From NCBI GenBank assembly GCA_014529385.2, contig CM043946.1:37019558-37083057 (forward strand): a stretch of 63,500 nt of DNA, read 5' to 3'. The position numbers and the translations under genes were made by a program. The stretch's first letter is position 1, and every line of letters begins with the position of its first letter. Of this stretch, positions 45,577 to 56,188 are shown piece by piece. This stretch comes from Adiantum capillus-veneris (lineage: Eukaryota; Streptophyta; Polypodiopsida; Polypodiales; Pteridaceae). The notes under the pieces were generated by a model. The model was not told the DNA's origin. It did no database searches and saw nothing but the letters and a program-made list of their open reading frames with translations.

Positions 45577-46489
45577 AACAGGACTTGATTTTTTAAGTGT
45601 TTTAGCAATAAATTTTGTTTTTCTAGGAAGTTCTAATCGTTTTAAAGTTCGTCCACTGTGTAGAAGAATGTGTGGATTGTTTTTGTCCAATAAAAGTTTT
45701 TGAGCCGGAAGGCACTTTCTGGGTCATTTTTGAAGGTGTTAACGTGTGATTTTGGAAAAGTGGTGTATGAAGCGATCGAAGCCAGTGTTATAAAGAGCAA
45801 CTTTGGTTCTCTTAGTTTTTAGAGATTTTGATGTTTTGATGCTCGTTGAGGGCCAAACATTAAGGAAAAAGTGAAATTTGCTGTTTTTGTAGAAAATATT
45901 GTTTTGCAGGTTGATTTTTAGTAAATCGGAGCAAGCTATGGAAATTTTGCATCACATAGCCGTCCAAGAGAGCAACAAGAACAACAAGATTGTGTGAGAC
46001 GGACTTGGGCTAGTTTGGCTCCGTTTGGGAGTTATGTTCAGTTGAAGACAACTAGAAATTTTAGGACTTAATTTATTTTTTTTAAAGCTAACCTTTATGG
46101 ATCGCTTTGCGATCATGTTCTTATCTTATTGTCGCAGGTATACTTGGTGCGAAAATCGAGTTGACGAACGCCTAAAAAGCGGCTATTTTGAGAAGTTGCA
46201 AGCTTTTCGAGAAAAAGAAGGATAAAAGAACAACGGGTGGTGCATTTGGGGATCATTCGCAGATCTCCTCTTCTGCGAGTGCGAGTGCGAGTGCGAGTGC
46301 GAGTGAGACGCTGCATGCAAGCAAACTGAAGCTCGTGGGTGGTGGGGAGGTTCGAGCTCCGTACAACGGAGTGCGCCCATATTCCATTGCTCCTCTGTTG
46401 TATCAAAACTCTGCAAAAAATCATCAATATAAATATCTCTTTCTCTAGCTTTTTTTGTCTATCTCTATTATTCTGTTCTTCCTGTGACA
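45574..46489 (+). repeat. 3' LTR of the chromovirus
   Basis: It is 916 bp, TGTAACAGG...CCTGTGACA. A hexanucleotide run (GAGTGC)n is at about 46277-46307, an inverted GAGCTCCGTACAACGGAG is at about 46352-46370, and a TATA-like CAATATAAATA is at about 46424-46434. Confidence 0.9.
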
Positions 46490-46495
46490 TTAGTT

Positions 46496-46646
46496 GTAAT
46501 ACAAAATTACGGAAACCATAAATTTTTTCTTGATATCCTTGTAATACAATATTACGCAAACCTCAATTTTTTTTTTGATATCCTTGCAATACAAAATTAC
46601 GCAAACCATAAACTTTGCAAAACTTACAATGTTTTTTTATATCCTT
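46496..46646. repeat. 45-bp tandem repeat, three units
   Basis: Units begin at 46496, 46541 and 46586 (GTAATACAAAATTACGGAAA and variants), each ending near TGATATCCTT. They start seven bases after the LTR. Confidence 0.8.
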
Positions 46647-47093
46647 GTGCAATATATTAGTTGTACATATTGTGGTGTGTGGTTGTGTAGGTAGAGTCCG
46701 GCCACCTAGTGTGGTCAGACATGTTATGGTTGTAACTGCTTGATGGGTATATAAGGAGGTGCCGAATGAGAGAGAGAGGCACACTTGGTTTGGACTTGTA
46801 GGCAGAGTCGATCACACACCACAATATCTTGGATTTTGTTTAATAGAGATACTCCCTACTTAGTTTCTTAACGTGTAAAAATAATTTTAAATTGTTCTAT
46901 CTCTAACACATGCCAAAAACCTTCCATCAACATTGAAATTAACCAAAAAGGTGTATTGCATCTACAAATCAAAATGGAGAGTGCAACAAAAAAAAAATGC
47001 CGCACTAGAATATTTGGGGAAAAAGTTAATAGCCATAAGAGCATATCACCAAGAAAACTACTTCTATAAAACCATAGCAAGGTCCACAAGCCT
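46647..47093. other. Promoter-like sequence, no gene
   Basis: GGGTATATAAGGAGG at about 46747 resembles a TATA box and is followed by a purine-rich leader. It may be the end of an unrecognised LTR. I see no coding sequence. Confidence 0.35.
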
Positions 47094-50000
47094 TTAAGGC
47101 TGCATTAGCACCCGTGAACCTCTAAGTGCTTGGACTAACTCCAATTTCGTTAAAGCCGCTTGATGCATGAACTCATGAGCATGAGGGTCAAGGCCAAGTA
47201 CTTGCAGAAATATGAAGTAAATGTGCTTACATGGCATATACACAAGGCGCTTGCTTTCCCGGTTTTGAAAATCCTCGCAAGTACATCTAGGAAAATATGA
47301 CATTGTCACAGAGTATGCCACTCCCTTTGCACTTGACCCCACAGTATTAACATAGAAAACATGTGTTTCATTGCAAACCACAATGACCTCTCGCACCAAC
47401 TCTGCATCCATGGCTTTACCCAGTTCAATCTTGCCATGAAACTCCTTTGTTGATCGTGATCTCCATTTCACAATCTTTCCATCTCTAAATTTGGGACGAA
47501 TGCTTCTAGCAACTCTTTGGTTCAATGGAACTATTTCATGCATTCTTGATGCTGATGTAACTCCTGCTTGCAAAACAAAACCATTGGCTTGCAGTTGCGT
47601 TACCTCTTGAGGTTGCAAATTTGTGCCCTCTGCAACCACCCAAACATCGGGAGATGGACCTGGTGGCCCTTCGACTATGCTGTGAACCTTCCAGGTGTGC
47701 ATGTTATTGGAGTTACAAAACCAAATGAACCCTTCCACAAGGCCTCCCAATTGTGAACCAGATGGAGGATATTTCCTGCGACCCGAAAAACAAGGAGCTG
47801 GCACCCCTATTTTGGCATCCGTTGAACAAGCATTAATGAACCACCCACATCGATCTCCATCTTTTGACACCACACCAAAACAAGTCATCTTTTGCCTAGG
47901 TTTTGTTTTCCTTATTGCCAAAACTGACTTCGCTACATTTACTTCGGGATATGGGACAGCCTTTGAAGCTTTTTTTGTGTGCTGAAGCCCACCAATTGAA
48001 GTTGTCATTGTAACATACTCTGGCCTGTGGCTATCCTCCTCCAAGACAATATTTGCATCAGCAAAAATTGGCCTCTTTTTTCTAAAACTCTTTTCTTGGA
48101 GTATATTTCTATTCCTTTCAGGAATATTGACACCCATTTCATGCATTGAAGAATGTGTGAGGTCAACTAATTTCTTTCTAGCTGCCATGGAAGTAGATGA
48201 AGGTCGGTTCATGAAGCGTTCTGCCAAATCTTTAATGCCAGGACTGGTGGAGCTCCCAACACCTTTCAAATAGGCATTATATTTCACACTTTGAAGCACA
48301 GCTAAAGCTATATCTGCACATGTTGCCTCATACAAACTTATGTGATCCTTGTAACCAACCGAGGTATGCATACTAGCATGTTTTGACTCAGACAAGTTTT
48401 TGTTAGGGACAAAGATACCTGTAGCATCTTGTGATACAAATCTTTCCCCCCAATGAGGCACTCATACATCCCACTAAGCCAACCATGTCTCCAATGAAGC
48501 AATCTCCCCTTCAATGGCTATTCCTCTTTTCCAAAATCTTCTAAGCTCTCCCTTACAATGCTTAGCCGCATTCTCTGTAGGTGCAGTTCTCCACTTGTGA
48601 CACAAAATCTTGTGCTCCTCTTGAAATGCTGGAAGGATGCACTTGACTGTATGTCGAACCATACTTTGCTACCAATGAAACAAACATGATCTCTCTTTGT
48701 TTGGAGTAGACTTCTTTGCTCCTCCAAAATAAACAGTACACACAACAAACCAATTGGCACTGGCTTCATCTACCATAAATCCCCTGAACTCTTGCTTATC
48801 AAAACCTTGTTGCTTAACTACATTGTTCAGCATATTCCAAAATTCAATTTGAGCATATTTATTTTCCATGCTAAACTCAGCAGTTGCAATGGTGAGCAGC
48901 TCTCGTACATAAGGGTCATAGACATGCACTGACATAGTCGGCCATCCTTGAACACGGTGAACATGATCAAAGTGCACCCACATTTGCCCCAAATTACCTG
49001 CAGAACGCATGCGATTCACCAAATTAACTCCACTGCCCGGTCCCTTAATTGACATTTTAAATACATGAGGTTGTACTTTATCACCCAATTGGCCTGGGAA
49101 AAGGATACTATGGATAAAAGGATATCTACACTTGCTTCTCAAGTCAAGCAGTGGCTCAATACCTTTTGAAGTGATATTCTTGATCTTTTTGCAGACTCCA
49201 AACTTTGTTTAACTCTCCTTTTATTTGATAGGGGAGTCATACTGACAAGGAATTCAGCAAATTCCAAATCTTCAATCATAGCACTTGCAGTTGAACCTGC
49301 TCCAATAAGCTTTTCCATGCTAAGATCATTAGTGGTGGCTCGATCCAATTGTTTCGCAGTCACCAAAGGGTCTCGACTTGCTCGATCAAGCAACATTTCA
49401 TCTATGTGACTTTCAACCATCCGACTGCTCCCTTCTGCACATGGATGATTATGTTCTCCAAGATGCAAAGAACACCTAGTACAATTATGCTTATCTCTAG
49501 GCAAACAATAGTAAATAACTGCAGGACATATAGATACACATTTGGGAATTTTTCCACAATGACTGCATACCAATGTGCCATACTGAGAAGAGATCAATCC
49601 TTTAGGACTAGATTTAACAAGCCGACCTAGCCATTGAGACCCATTGAACATATTTGAGTGCAAATAAAATGGACAATCAATGTTGATGCAGCGCAAATGC
49701 CCAGAGCATCTACTAAATCTGACAATGCCATTAAAGCTATCACTGCTACAAGTGACATACTCTGTCCACATGTGACTATCATGTCTTTGCTCCATACCAC
49801 TCATACGTGAAGAATTACCAAATGGCGGTAATTCAAAAGCATTATACCCATCATAATGAGCTGGGAGATCATCAGTACAGACCAATTTCTTGGCTTGATG
49901 GAGGGAAATATATAAATTGCTTTACAATGGCATGCACATAATCATGTCAATAACACTCGCATTGATCTCAGAGAGAGGTACTTTCTTGTCTTTCATGTCT

Positions 50001-50297
50001 TGAGAAACTCTGCCAATGCCAACATCAATCTGATCCTCACTTCTCATATATATCCACCTTGTAGAACTGGTGTTGCTCATGATCAAGCATAAAACTTTGC
50101 TCACCATCTGATGATATAGTAGCTTCTACCTTGACTTGCGGTCCAGATAATGTTAGTGGATGAAGACAAAAATTATCATCACGAAGTTCAAAATGTTCTT
50201 GCAAAGAAGCAACTGTCAAAGAATAAATTCTGGTATCAAACATAAGCACTAGCTTCTGTCCATGCAGTGGACCAAAAACTGTAATGCATCTCCCCAT
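47094..50297 (-). pseudogene. MULE-like transposase with zinc-finger N terminus and SWIM finger, broken
   Basis: On the minus strand the ATG at 50297 begins MGRCITVFGPLHGQKLVLMF, a segment that could be a PB1-like N-terminal domain. A frameshift near 50050 and a stop near 49922 follow. 49885-49139 holds a Cys/His DNA-binding region (CINIDCPFYLHSN, LVCSHCGKIPKC, NCTRCSLHLGEHNHP) resembling the WRKY/GCM/FLYWCH group. After a frameshift near 49190 the transposase core has YDPYVRELLTIATAEF, RGFMVDEASANW (catalytic Asp region) and SCLFHW (Cys/His helix motif). After stops near 48669 and 48475, 48461-47094 ends with a SWIM finger (CTCEDFQNRESKRLVYMPCKH). The architecture fits Mutator-like transposases and their domesticated relatives; the stops argue against a functional gene. 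No terminal inverted repeats were identified. Confidence 0.75.
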
Positions 50298-51188
50298 GGG
50301 TTAATAGTGTGTTTAGCAGAAGGTAAGAATATCAAAGAGGAATGGCATGGTTCTGATTGATACCGAGGGTGTAAATAGAATAGATTAATATCCTTAAAAT
50401 TCTATCCATAACCACAAGCCACCACGAATATTGCACATTCGTGTTCCCATGAACAACAATTACTGTAATAATTCACTATATAATATAGTCACAACATGAA
50501 ATATAAAGTGCTTCAAAAAACGAGTCAGTTTTTAGTTTTTAAAACACTAAAAAAGAACCTGTTTTAGTTTTAAAAACACTAAAAAAATGAGCTTGCTTTT
50601 AATTCTTAAAACACTGAAAAAATGAGCCTGCTTTTAGTTCTTTGAGTTTTACGATTTTCAGTCAATCAAGTATATTAATGACAGCTGAACTTCACCTACC
50701 CAATTAAATGTCCCATGCACAATATCCCATGCTGAAGTTAAGGGTGTTTACACACTACTGAGTTTTTTTTGGTTGATTAAATTCTAAGACAATTTTTTTG
50801 CGTGGTGAAAAGAGTGGTTGCCTATTGAGTTTGTTAGAGAGGCCACCAATGAAATTAAAAGGAGCTACACCATAGTACTATGGGGGATCAATAGACAAAG
50901 CATGAGACAATAGCTTAGGTTTAAAGGATGGGGGTGTGTCGGTTCTTGCGTCCTTTCACGCTCTCAAGTAGTCTTGCCCTGCACCCTTTCAAGCTTTCTT
51001 GCCTACGCCCTTTCAAGATTTCTTGCCTGCACCCACTTAGGCTTTCTTGCATTGCGCCCACTGAGGCTTTCTTGCATGCTGACCTACTGTCAATGTTCGG
51101 CAGCACAACTGGAACCAACTCAGAGAAGGGAGAAGGGAGAAGGGAGTCTACCTCGGCCCGAAAACCTCCTGCCAGGTACCTTTGTAAA
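50298..51188. repeat. Short tandem repeats (about 48 bp and about 26 bp units), no gene
   Basis: 50515-50640 has three units of a TTAGTTTT, AAAACACTAAAAAA, GAGCTTGC-type repeat. 50950-51078 has about five units of a 26-27 bp repeat around CCCTTTCAAGCTTTCTTGC. I see no gene. Confidence 0.65.
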
Positions 51189-51440
51189 CTACCTGAAGCC
51201 ATCCACGCCAGCGTGGATGGCTACAGGTAGTTTTTTTTCCAATGTTTTAGATAACGTTTCCAAGGCTTATGTTTCAATTAAAATTAGAAGCCTTCTGTAA
51301 CGCTCTTTGTAAAGCTTGAATTGGAGTTGAACCCTGGGCTTATATAGCTCGCCCACAACCTAGAGCTTGTGATTGTCCACTTCCCTGGGAGCATGCCCTG
51401 CACAGCCCAAGAGAGATGTTGGAGGGGTAGTGCATCCCCC

Positions 51441-51500
<60 letters not shown>

Positions 51501-52318
51501 TTGAGCTCAAAGACAATCTTTTGATCAAGGCAGAAATGTACTAAACCATCATCAAAATTAGTTGGGATACTAGTATCCCCATTCAAAGCAAGGTACTCCA
51601 TGGCCTTCCACTTGCATTCCAAAGTTGGACCTCCACTTCTTCTAGCCAGTGTATAGGAGAATCATGGCGGAAACTCAAACCCAAGTGCTTGTGTTGAGAT
51701 AAGCTGTCAAGGCTCTGCCAGGGTATATATGGGACCGTTGAGCAAAAAATGATGCAGCTGCAAGTATGCCACGTTATGCATGTTGCCTAATTATAGAAGA
51801 AGCAAGATAAACCAAACTCTACAGAAGGATTAACTAAACTTCTGTGTGGCTTTCTTATCATTGTGATTCTAAGCCTAAAGTACCTGTAGCCATCCATGCC
51901 GGCGTGGATGGCTAGGAGTTTTGAATGTGAAAATCTACCTATTTATAAGCTCTCTCTGGAAATCTTTAGAGCTGCATAGCTTCTCTTAAAACTATCTAAA
52001 GCCATCCATGCCAGCGTGGATAGCTAGAAGGAGTTTTTTGCGACATTGTTTTAGGGGTAGTGATTCATTCTCGCATTGAATTTAATCATGTTTTATGAAG
52101 CTCGGAAAGCTCCCTCAAGGTATCCACGCCGACATGGATGTCTAGAAGGAATTTCTTAAGATTAAATTTTCTAATTGATCATGCTTTTTTTAAAATTGTT
52201 AGCTCCCCTCTAGCAATCCACGTCGACATGGATGCTTAGGTGCAGATCAATAAGATACAGTTTTGATTTTTTGAATTGCCTCTAGCCTCATTCGCGTCGG
52301 CATGGATGCCTAGAGGGC
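51189..52318. repeat. Cluster of six palindromes of the AGCCATCCACGCC/GGCGTGGATGGCT type
   Basis: Positions are about 51189-51230 (20-bp arms with one mismatch, loop CA), 51887-51914, 51995-52027, 52118-52144, 52208-52240 and 52278-52318. Each has a core close to CCATCCACGCC-GGCGTGGATGG, flanked by CTA/TAG. The sequence between them is not repeated and they become more degenerate from left to right. Transcribed, each would form a stable hairpin. The cluster lies directly upstream of the ParB-like gene fragment. Confidence 0.75.
51448..51497. repeat. (AG)n microsatellite
   Basis: A pure AG run of about 50 bp inside the palindrome cluster region. Confidence 0.95.
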
Positions 52319-52362
52319 ATTCTAGTGAAGTAAATAAATTGTTTTTGGTTTTTTTTTGCAAG

Positions 52363-53253
52363 TCCTTCAATTCGTGGACAAGGTTACAGAGGGAGACAGA
52401 TTTCTTCAACTCAAGCGTTCAGTATCTTAGAGAGCAGTGATCAAATAAGTGCAGTCTCTGTCATAGATATGACAGATGGTTTGGAGACAGAGGAGGAGTA
52501 GATGCAAAGTCAGGACTTGGGGCTTGGATCCATAAATGAAGTTGATGAATCTCTTGCCCCACAAGAGGCATGCTTTCAAATAGTGCCTTATGTCGTAAGA
52601 GATGAAGTAACAGTAGAGACTGAGACAGGGGAAGATCACAAACTTTACATGCATAGAGGACAAGATATTCTTCAATGTACTCTCATGCTTTTTTTTTTTT
52701 TTTGTCCACCAATTCCTTTATGTCGATTGATCCCTTATGCAAAGGTGAGAGGCTTACGAGATGATGTTAGTGGGTTGAAAGCTGCTTTTGCAAAGGAGGG
52801 CTACATGCAAGAAAAAGGAGCTTTTATTGTTTCAGTTTGGAATTGCAAGAAGGAGGAAGCTTATGTGATAGGTATTTCATTTCTCTGCTTTGGTTTTTCC
52901 TACTATCAATTTCTATGGTGTTTTTTGTTCTTCTCATAAATAGTAGTTGAGTGTGCTTTTCTACCTATGATTATCTTTTTTGTAGAGGACCTTCTTACTT
53001 CATGGGACCCAATATGGGTTGATATACATAAAGAGTTTGAAATTGAGCTTTCTTAAAGACCAAATCTTCAAGTTCTCTCTAATAAAATGTTCTACGTTTG
53101 GGAGGGTAATCATAGAACGGTCGCTTGGATGGCTGCTATTAAAGAAAGATTCTCCATTGATCGAGAGAAACGTAGTAGTGTTCTTTGAACAGCTATTGAT
53201 CCTACTCGAGTGCAAGAGATAGCTCTGCTTAGTAGCTTGCAAAGAATGAATTT
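52363..53253 (+). pseudogene. ParB/sulfiredoxin-like gene fragment with intron, broken
   Basis: After a strong acceptor (T-run then GCAAG, 52351-52362) a frame runs to 52871 with one stop at 52499. It carries an acidic stretch (DMTDGLETEEE, VETETGEDHKLYMHRGQDIL) and then RLIPYAKVRGLRDDVSGLKA with EGYMQEKGAFIVSVW. An intron fits 52872-52985 (GTATTT...TTTTTTGTAG) and exon 2 continues EDLLTSWDPIWVDIHKEFEI. After a stop at 53054, YVWEGNHRTVAWMAAIKERF follows. The pattern of an entry strand, LR..V..L and a GNHR motif followed by a helix resembles the ParB/sulfiredoxin fold (DNA-binding nuclease-like or nucleotide-using). Further stops (53186) and the Copia-like LTR at 53341 end it. A donor site (TTTGTAAGC) at 53254 suggests that more exons once followed. 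Confidence 0.5.
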
Positions 53254-53340
53254 GTAAGCTTCATGACTTTCTATATATTTTAGCAAAAAACTTCTATGTT
53301 GTGTTTCTGACTTTGTATATATTGTATATGACCTTGGAAT

Positions 53341-53484
53341 TGTTGAGAGAGAAAGAGAGAGCACAGAAATAGAACCCCAAAGTGTGTGTAGAATACACAC
53401 ATGAGATGATGTATATATAGAGGGGACTTGGGTGCCATTTATAGAGAAGCCATATATTGAGTAGCTTCACATATAAACTCAACA
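53341..53484 (-). repeat. Short Copia-like LTR (144 bp), 3' LTR
   Basis: TGTTGAGAGAG to ACTCAACA, nearly identical to 37452-37593. Immediately to its right, CCCCTTCTCAAATAAGGG reads on the minus strand as a purine tract ending GAGAAGGGG, so this is the 3' LTR of a minus-strand element whose interior lies to the right. Confidence 0.8.
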
Positions 53485-54237
53485 CCCCTTCTCAAATAAG
53501 GGTCCCTAACTGTGGATGAAAAAACCCTTGGGGGATCAAGGGAAAAACCCATAGCTCTATATACACCCACCATTATATTATAAAAATCATTGAATGTACA
53601 AATGTTCATGAGGAGCTACATCACTCCTTTTACAATGAATATTTTATGAGGAGCTACATCACTCCTTTTACAATGAATGTTTTATGAGGAGTTACATTAC
53701 TCCTATCCTATCAAATACAATAATGAATACAAAGGTTCAATAAAGAGGTGTAAAGGCTATCAATTAGCTCGTAATCCGAAGTGGATTTGTGGATTTGCTG
53801 TGTAGCTTGTCATCAATATGGCATCACCAAACATGTCTTCATAAATCTTTTATTGTCACTGGAAGTTTGTCTTCATGAAATCAATTCTTTGATCAATCCT
53901 ACATAGATCATAGACTCAAAAAACATAGTCATGAAAATTATTAGCATCGTTAGTGAAATAATTACGTTCACAATGCCATAAGAGATGGTTCGCGATGCCA
54001 CTCTTTTGACGACATATATACGCATGACAACATATGGTACATAAAGTATGAACGTAAAAGTACAAGATGCGTAATTATGTGATGCAAATGACGTATGAAT
54101 ATACCACAACATAGAACGACATTTATCAACGTAGTGGTATCAATGAATAGCATCAAAGTATTAACAAAACATCATCATTGTATCAATAAAAATGAATAAA
54201 TCATCATGGTATCAATGAAAAGCATCATGATATCACC
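53485..54237 (-). other. Copia-like element interior, no coding sequence; 38-bp repeat
   Basis: The sequence contains a 38-bp unit (TATGAGGAGCTACATCACTC...) repeated about three times at 53600-53705. No gag or pol domain is visible, so the element is non-autonomous or deleted. Confidence 0.5.
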
Positions 54238-54585
54238 GAGAATAATCATTGTATCAATGAAACAACATCATGGTATCATCGAGAATAACCATGGTATCAA
54301 CGAAACAACATCATGACATCACCAAGAATAACCATGGGATCAACGAAACAACATCATGGTATCACCTAGAATAACCATGGTATCAAAGAAACAACATCAT
54401 GGTATCACCGAGAATAACCATGGTATCAACAAAATATTATCATGGTATCACCGAGAATAACCATGGTATCAACGAAAAAACATCATGGTATCATCGAGAA
54501 TAACCATGGAATCAACGAAATATCATCATGGCATCACTAAGAATAACCATAGTGTCAACGAAATATCATCATGGTATAAACAAAA
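54238..54585. repeat. 43-bp minisatellite, eight units
   Basis: The consensus contains GAGAATAACCATGGTATCAA and CATCATGGTATCACC. The two ATGGTATCA half-sites per unit suggest that it grew from a ~21-bp ancestor. Degenerate units extend left to about 54160 and right to about 54660. Confidence 0.9.
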
Positions 54586-54899
54586 GTCACCATGACCAAA
54601 GTACTAACAAAACATTATCATGGTACCTTAAAAATCACTATGGTATCAACGAGAGATTATCAATAAAACGACATAAACTATATCTCTAGAAGAATAATTA
54701 TACGAGAATCAATGAACAAGTATATCATATAGCAAAAGATCATGTACCAACAGTAGCTCGATAGAATTTGGACGATCATCAACGGCTCGACTGAATCGGA
54801 ACCATATGTAACTGGTTTCTACAGCAAAGTTACGTCAGTAACAAATATATGATTGATGAAGAGAAAATATAATTCAGAAGTTTTCAATTATGAGGAAAA
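54586..54899. other. No recognised gene
   Basis: It holds degenerate ends of the minisatellite and AT-rich sequence leading to the 171-bp repeats. Confidence 0.5.
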
Positions 54900-55738
54900 T
54901 CAAAATCAAAAAGTAAAATTTTGTTTTTCAAACATATTCGCAGTCCGAGAACGATAACCCAAAATCGGTGCAGAATTTAGAGAAACTTTCTTCTGCAAAG
55001 TTGTACACCGCATCGATTCCAATGGCTCGTACGAATAGTTTTTGAAAAATCATTTTCAATTAGGAGAAAAAATCAAAAAACAAAAATCAGGCATGTATGC
55101 AGTCTGCCAACGATAACTCAAAATCAGTGCAGAATTTGAAAAAAAACTTTATTCTGCAAAGTTATAGACCACATCAATTTCAGTGCCTTTGCGGGTTGTT
55201 TCTGAAAATCGTTCTCAATTAGGAAGAAAATCAAAAACAAAAAGTGGAAGTTGGTTTTCAGACATGTATGAAGTCTGCCAACGATAACTCAAAATCAGTG
55301 CAGAATTTGAAAAAAAACTTTATTCTGCAAAGTTATAGACCACATCAATTTCAGTGTCTTTGCGGGTTGTTTCTGAAAATTGTTCTCAATTAGGAAGAAA
55401 ATAAAAAACAAAAAGTGGAAGTTGGTTTTCAGACATGTACGCAGTCCGCCAACGATAACTCAAAATTGGTGCACAATTTGGAAAAATTTTCTTCTGCAAA
55501 GTTGTAGAACACATCAATTCCGGTGCCTCCGATGGGTAGTTTCTACAAAATCGTTTTCAATTAAGAGAAAAATAAAAAACAAAAAACAAAAGTTGCTTTT
55601 TAGGTATGTACGCAGTTTGCGAACAATAACTCAAAATCGGTGCAGAATTTGAAAAAACTTTCTTCTGCAAAGTTGTAGACCACATTGATTCCAGTGCCTG
55701 CAAATCGAGCAATTTTTGTAAAATTGTTTTCAATTATG
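54900..55738. repeat. ~171-bp tandem repeat, five units
   Basis: Anchor CAGTC(C/T)G occurs at about 54941, 55100, 55271, 55442 and 55613, spacings 159, 171, 171 and 171 bp. The unit matches the two units at 37066-37436. Because 171 is a multiple of three, a spurious open frame (55380-55652) spans two units. Confidence 0.88.
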
Positions 55739-56070
55739 CATGAGGTTTCCATCTTCATGGCATCTAAGTTGTCTTAAGGAACACAAATCTTGTATTGTAA
55801 ACAAGACTCTCTTCATGGGGGTTCCTATAATACAAAAGCCTTTTGAAGGGGGGACCGGCTCCAAGTAAATCTGGTCCTCAACTGTTGTCAATCTCTCTTT
55901 CTCTCTCTTTTTCAAGTTATTGTTCATGCCATGCTAGATAGTTGTGTAGATCATGATGCTATCTCCAGCCAAGCACTTTCTCTATGTTCTTAAGGAATTT
56001 GCTTAATGTAAAGCTCGCTAAATCATGCTATTTTCCGCTAGCTACAAATAATAAGTTCAATTTTGTTACA
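55736..56070 (+). repeat. Probable 5' LTR of a Ty3 element (start uncertain)
   Basis: The right boundary is set by the primer site at 56072 and the end TTGTTACA. The left boundary TGCATGAGG at 55736 is a guess from TG...CA ends. There is no second copy in the window to confirm it. Confidence 0.4.
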
Positions 56071-56071
56071 T

Positions 56072-56083
56072 TGGTATCAGAGC
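56072..56083 (+). promoter_or_regulatory. Primer-binding site (initiator Met tRNA)
   Basis: TGGTATCAGAGC, complementary to the 3' end of plant initiator-Met tRNA, two bases after the LTR end, with gag about 100 bp further on. Confidence 0.8.
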
Positions 56084-56188
56084 ATTATGTTTCTCTTTTC
56101 TTGCTTAAGAAGGGAGTCCCTAGAGTAGTTCACAACAGTTGGAATTGCTTTTTGCAACACGAAGTAGCATTTACACAATCTAGCAGCA

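Larger units (their letters stand above)
37594..46489 (+). mobile_element. Chromovirus (Ty3 with chromodomain), 5' LTR missing, two insertions
   Basis: The order is gag, knuckle, protease, RT, RNase H, integrase, chromodomain, polypurine tract, 3' LTR. The 5' LTR is absent: gag begins 17 bp after the Copia-like LTR. Insertions at 38706-41078 (in gag) and 42138-43046 (in RT) have clear target duplications. Frame breaks and stops occur throughout. Confidence 0.88.

Noticed and set aside
46747-46760. TATA box of a host gene before the MULE locus
   Set aside because: The transposase is on the opposite strand and no plus-strand gene follows; it is more likely part of an unrecognised LTR.
54238-54585. 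CRISPR-like array
   Set aside because: The 43-bp units are adjacent with no unique spacers; this is a eukaryotic minisatellite.
55380-55652. 90-codon ORF rich in Lys and Arg
   Set aside because: It spans two ~171-bp repeat units (a multiple of three) and arises from the repeat itself.
54900-55738. Centromeric satellite, suggested by the ~171-bp period
   Set aside because: There are only seven units in total, each group tied to a retroelement interior; the period alone is not evidence.
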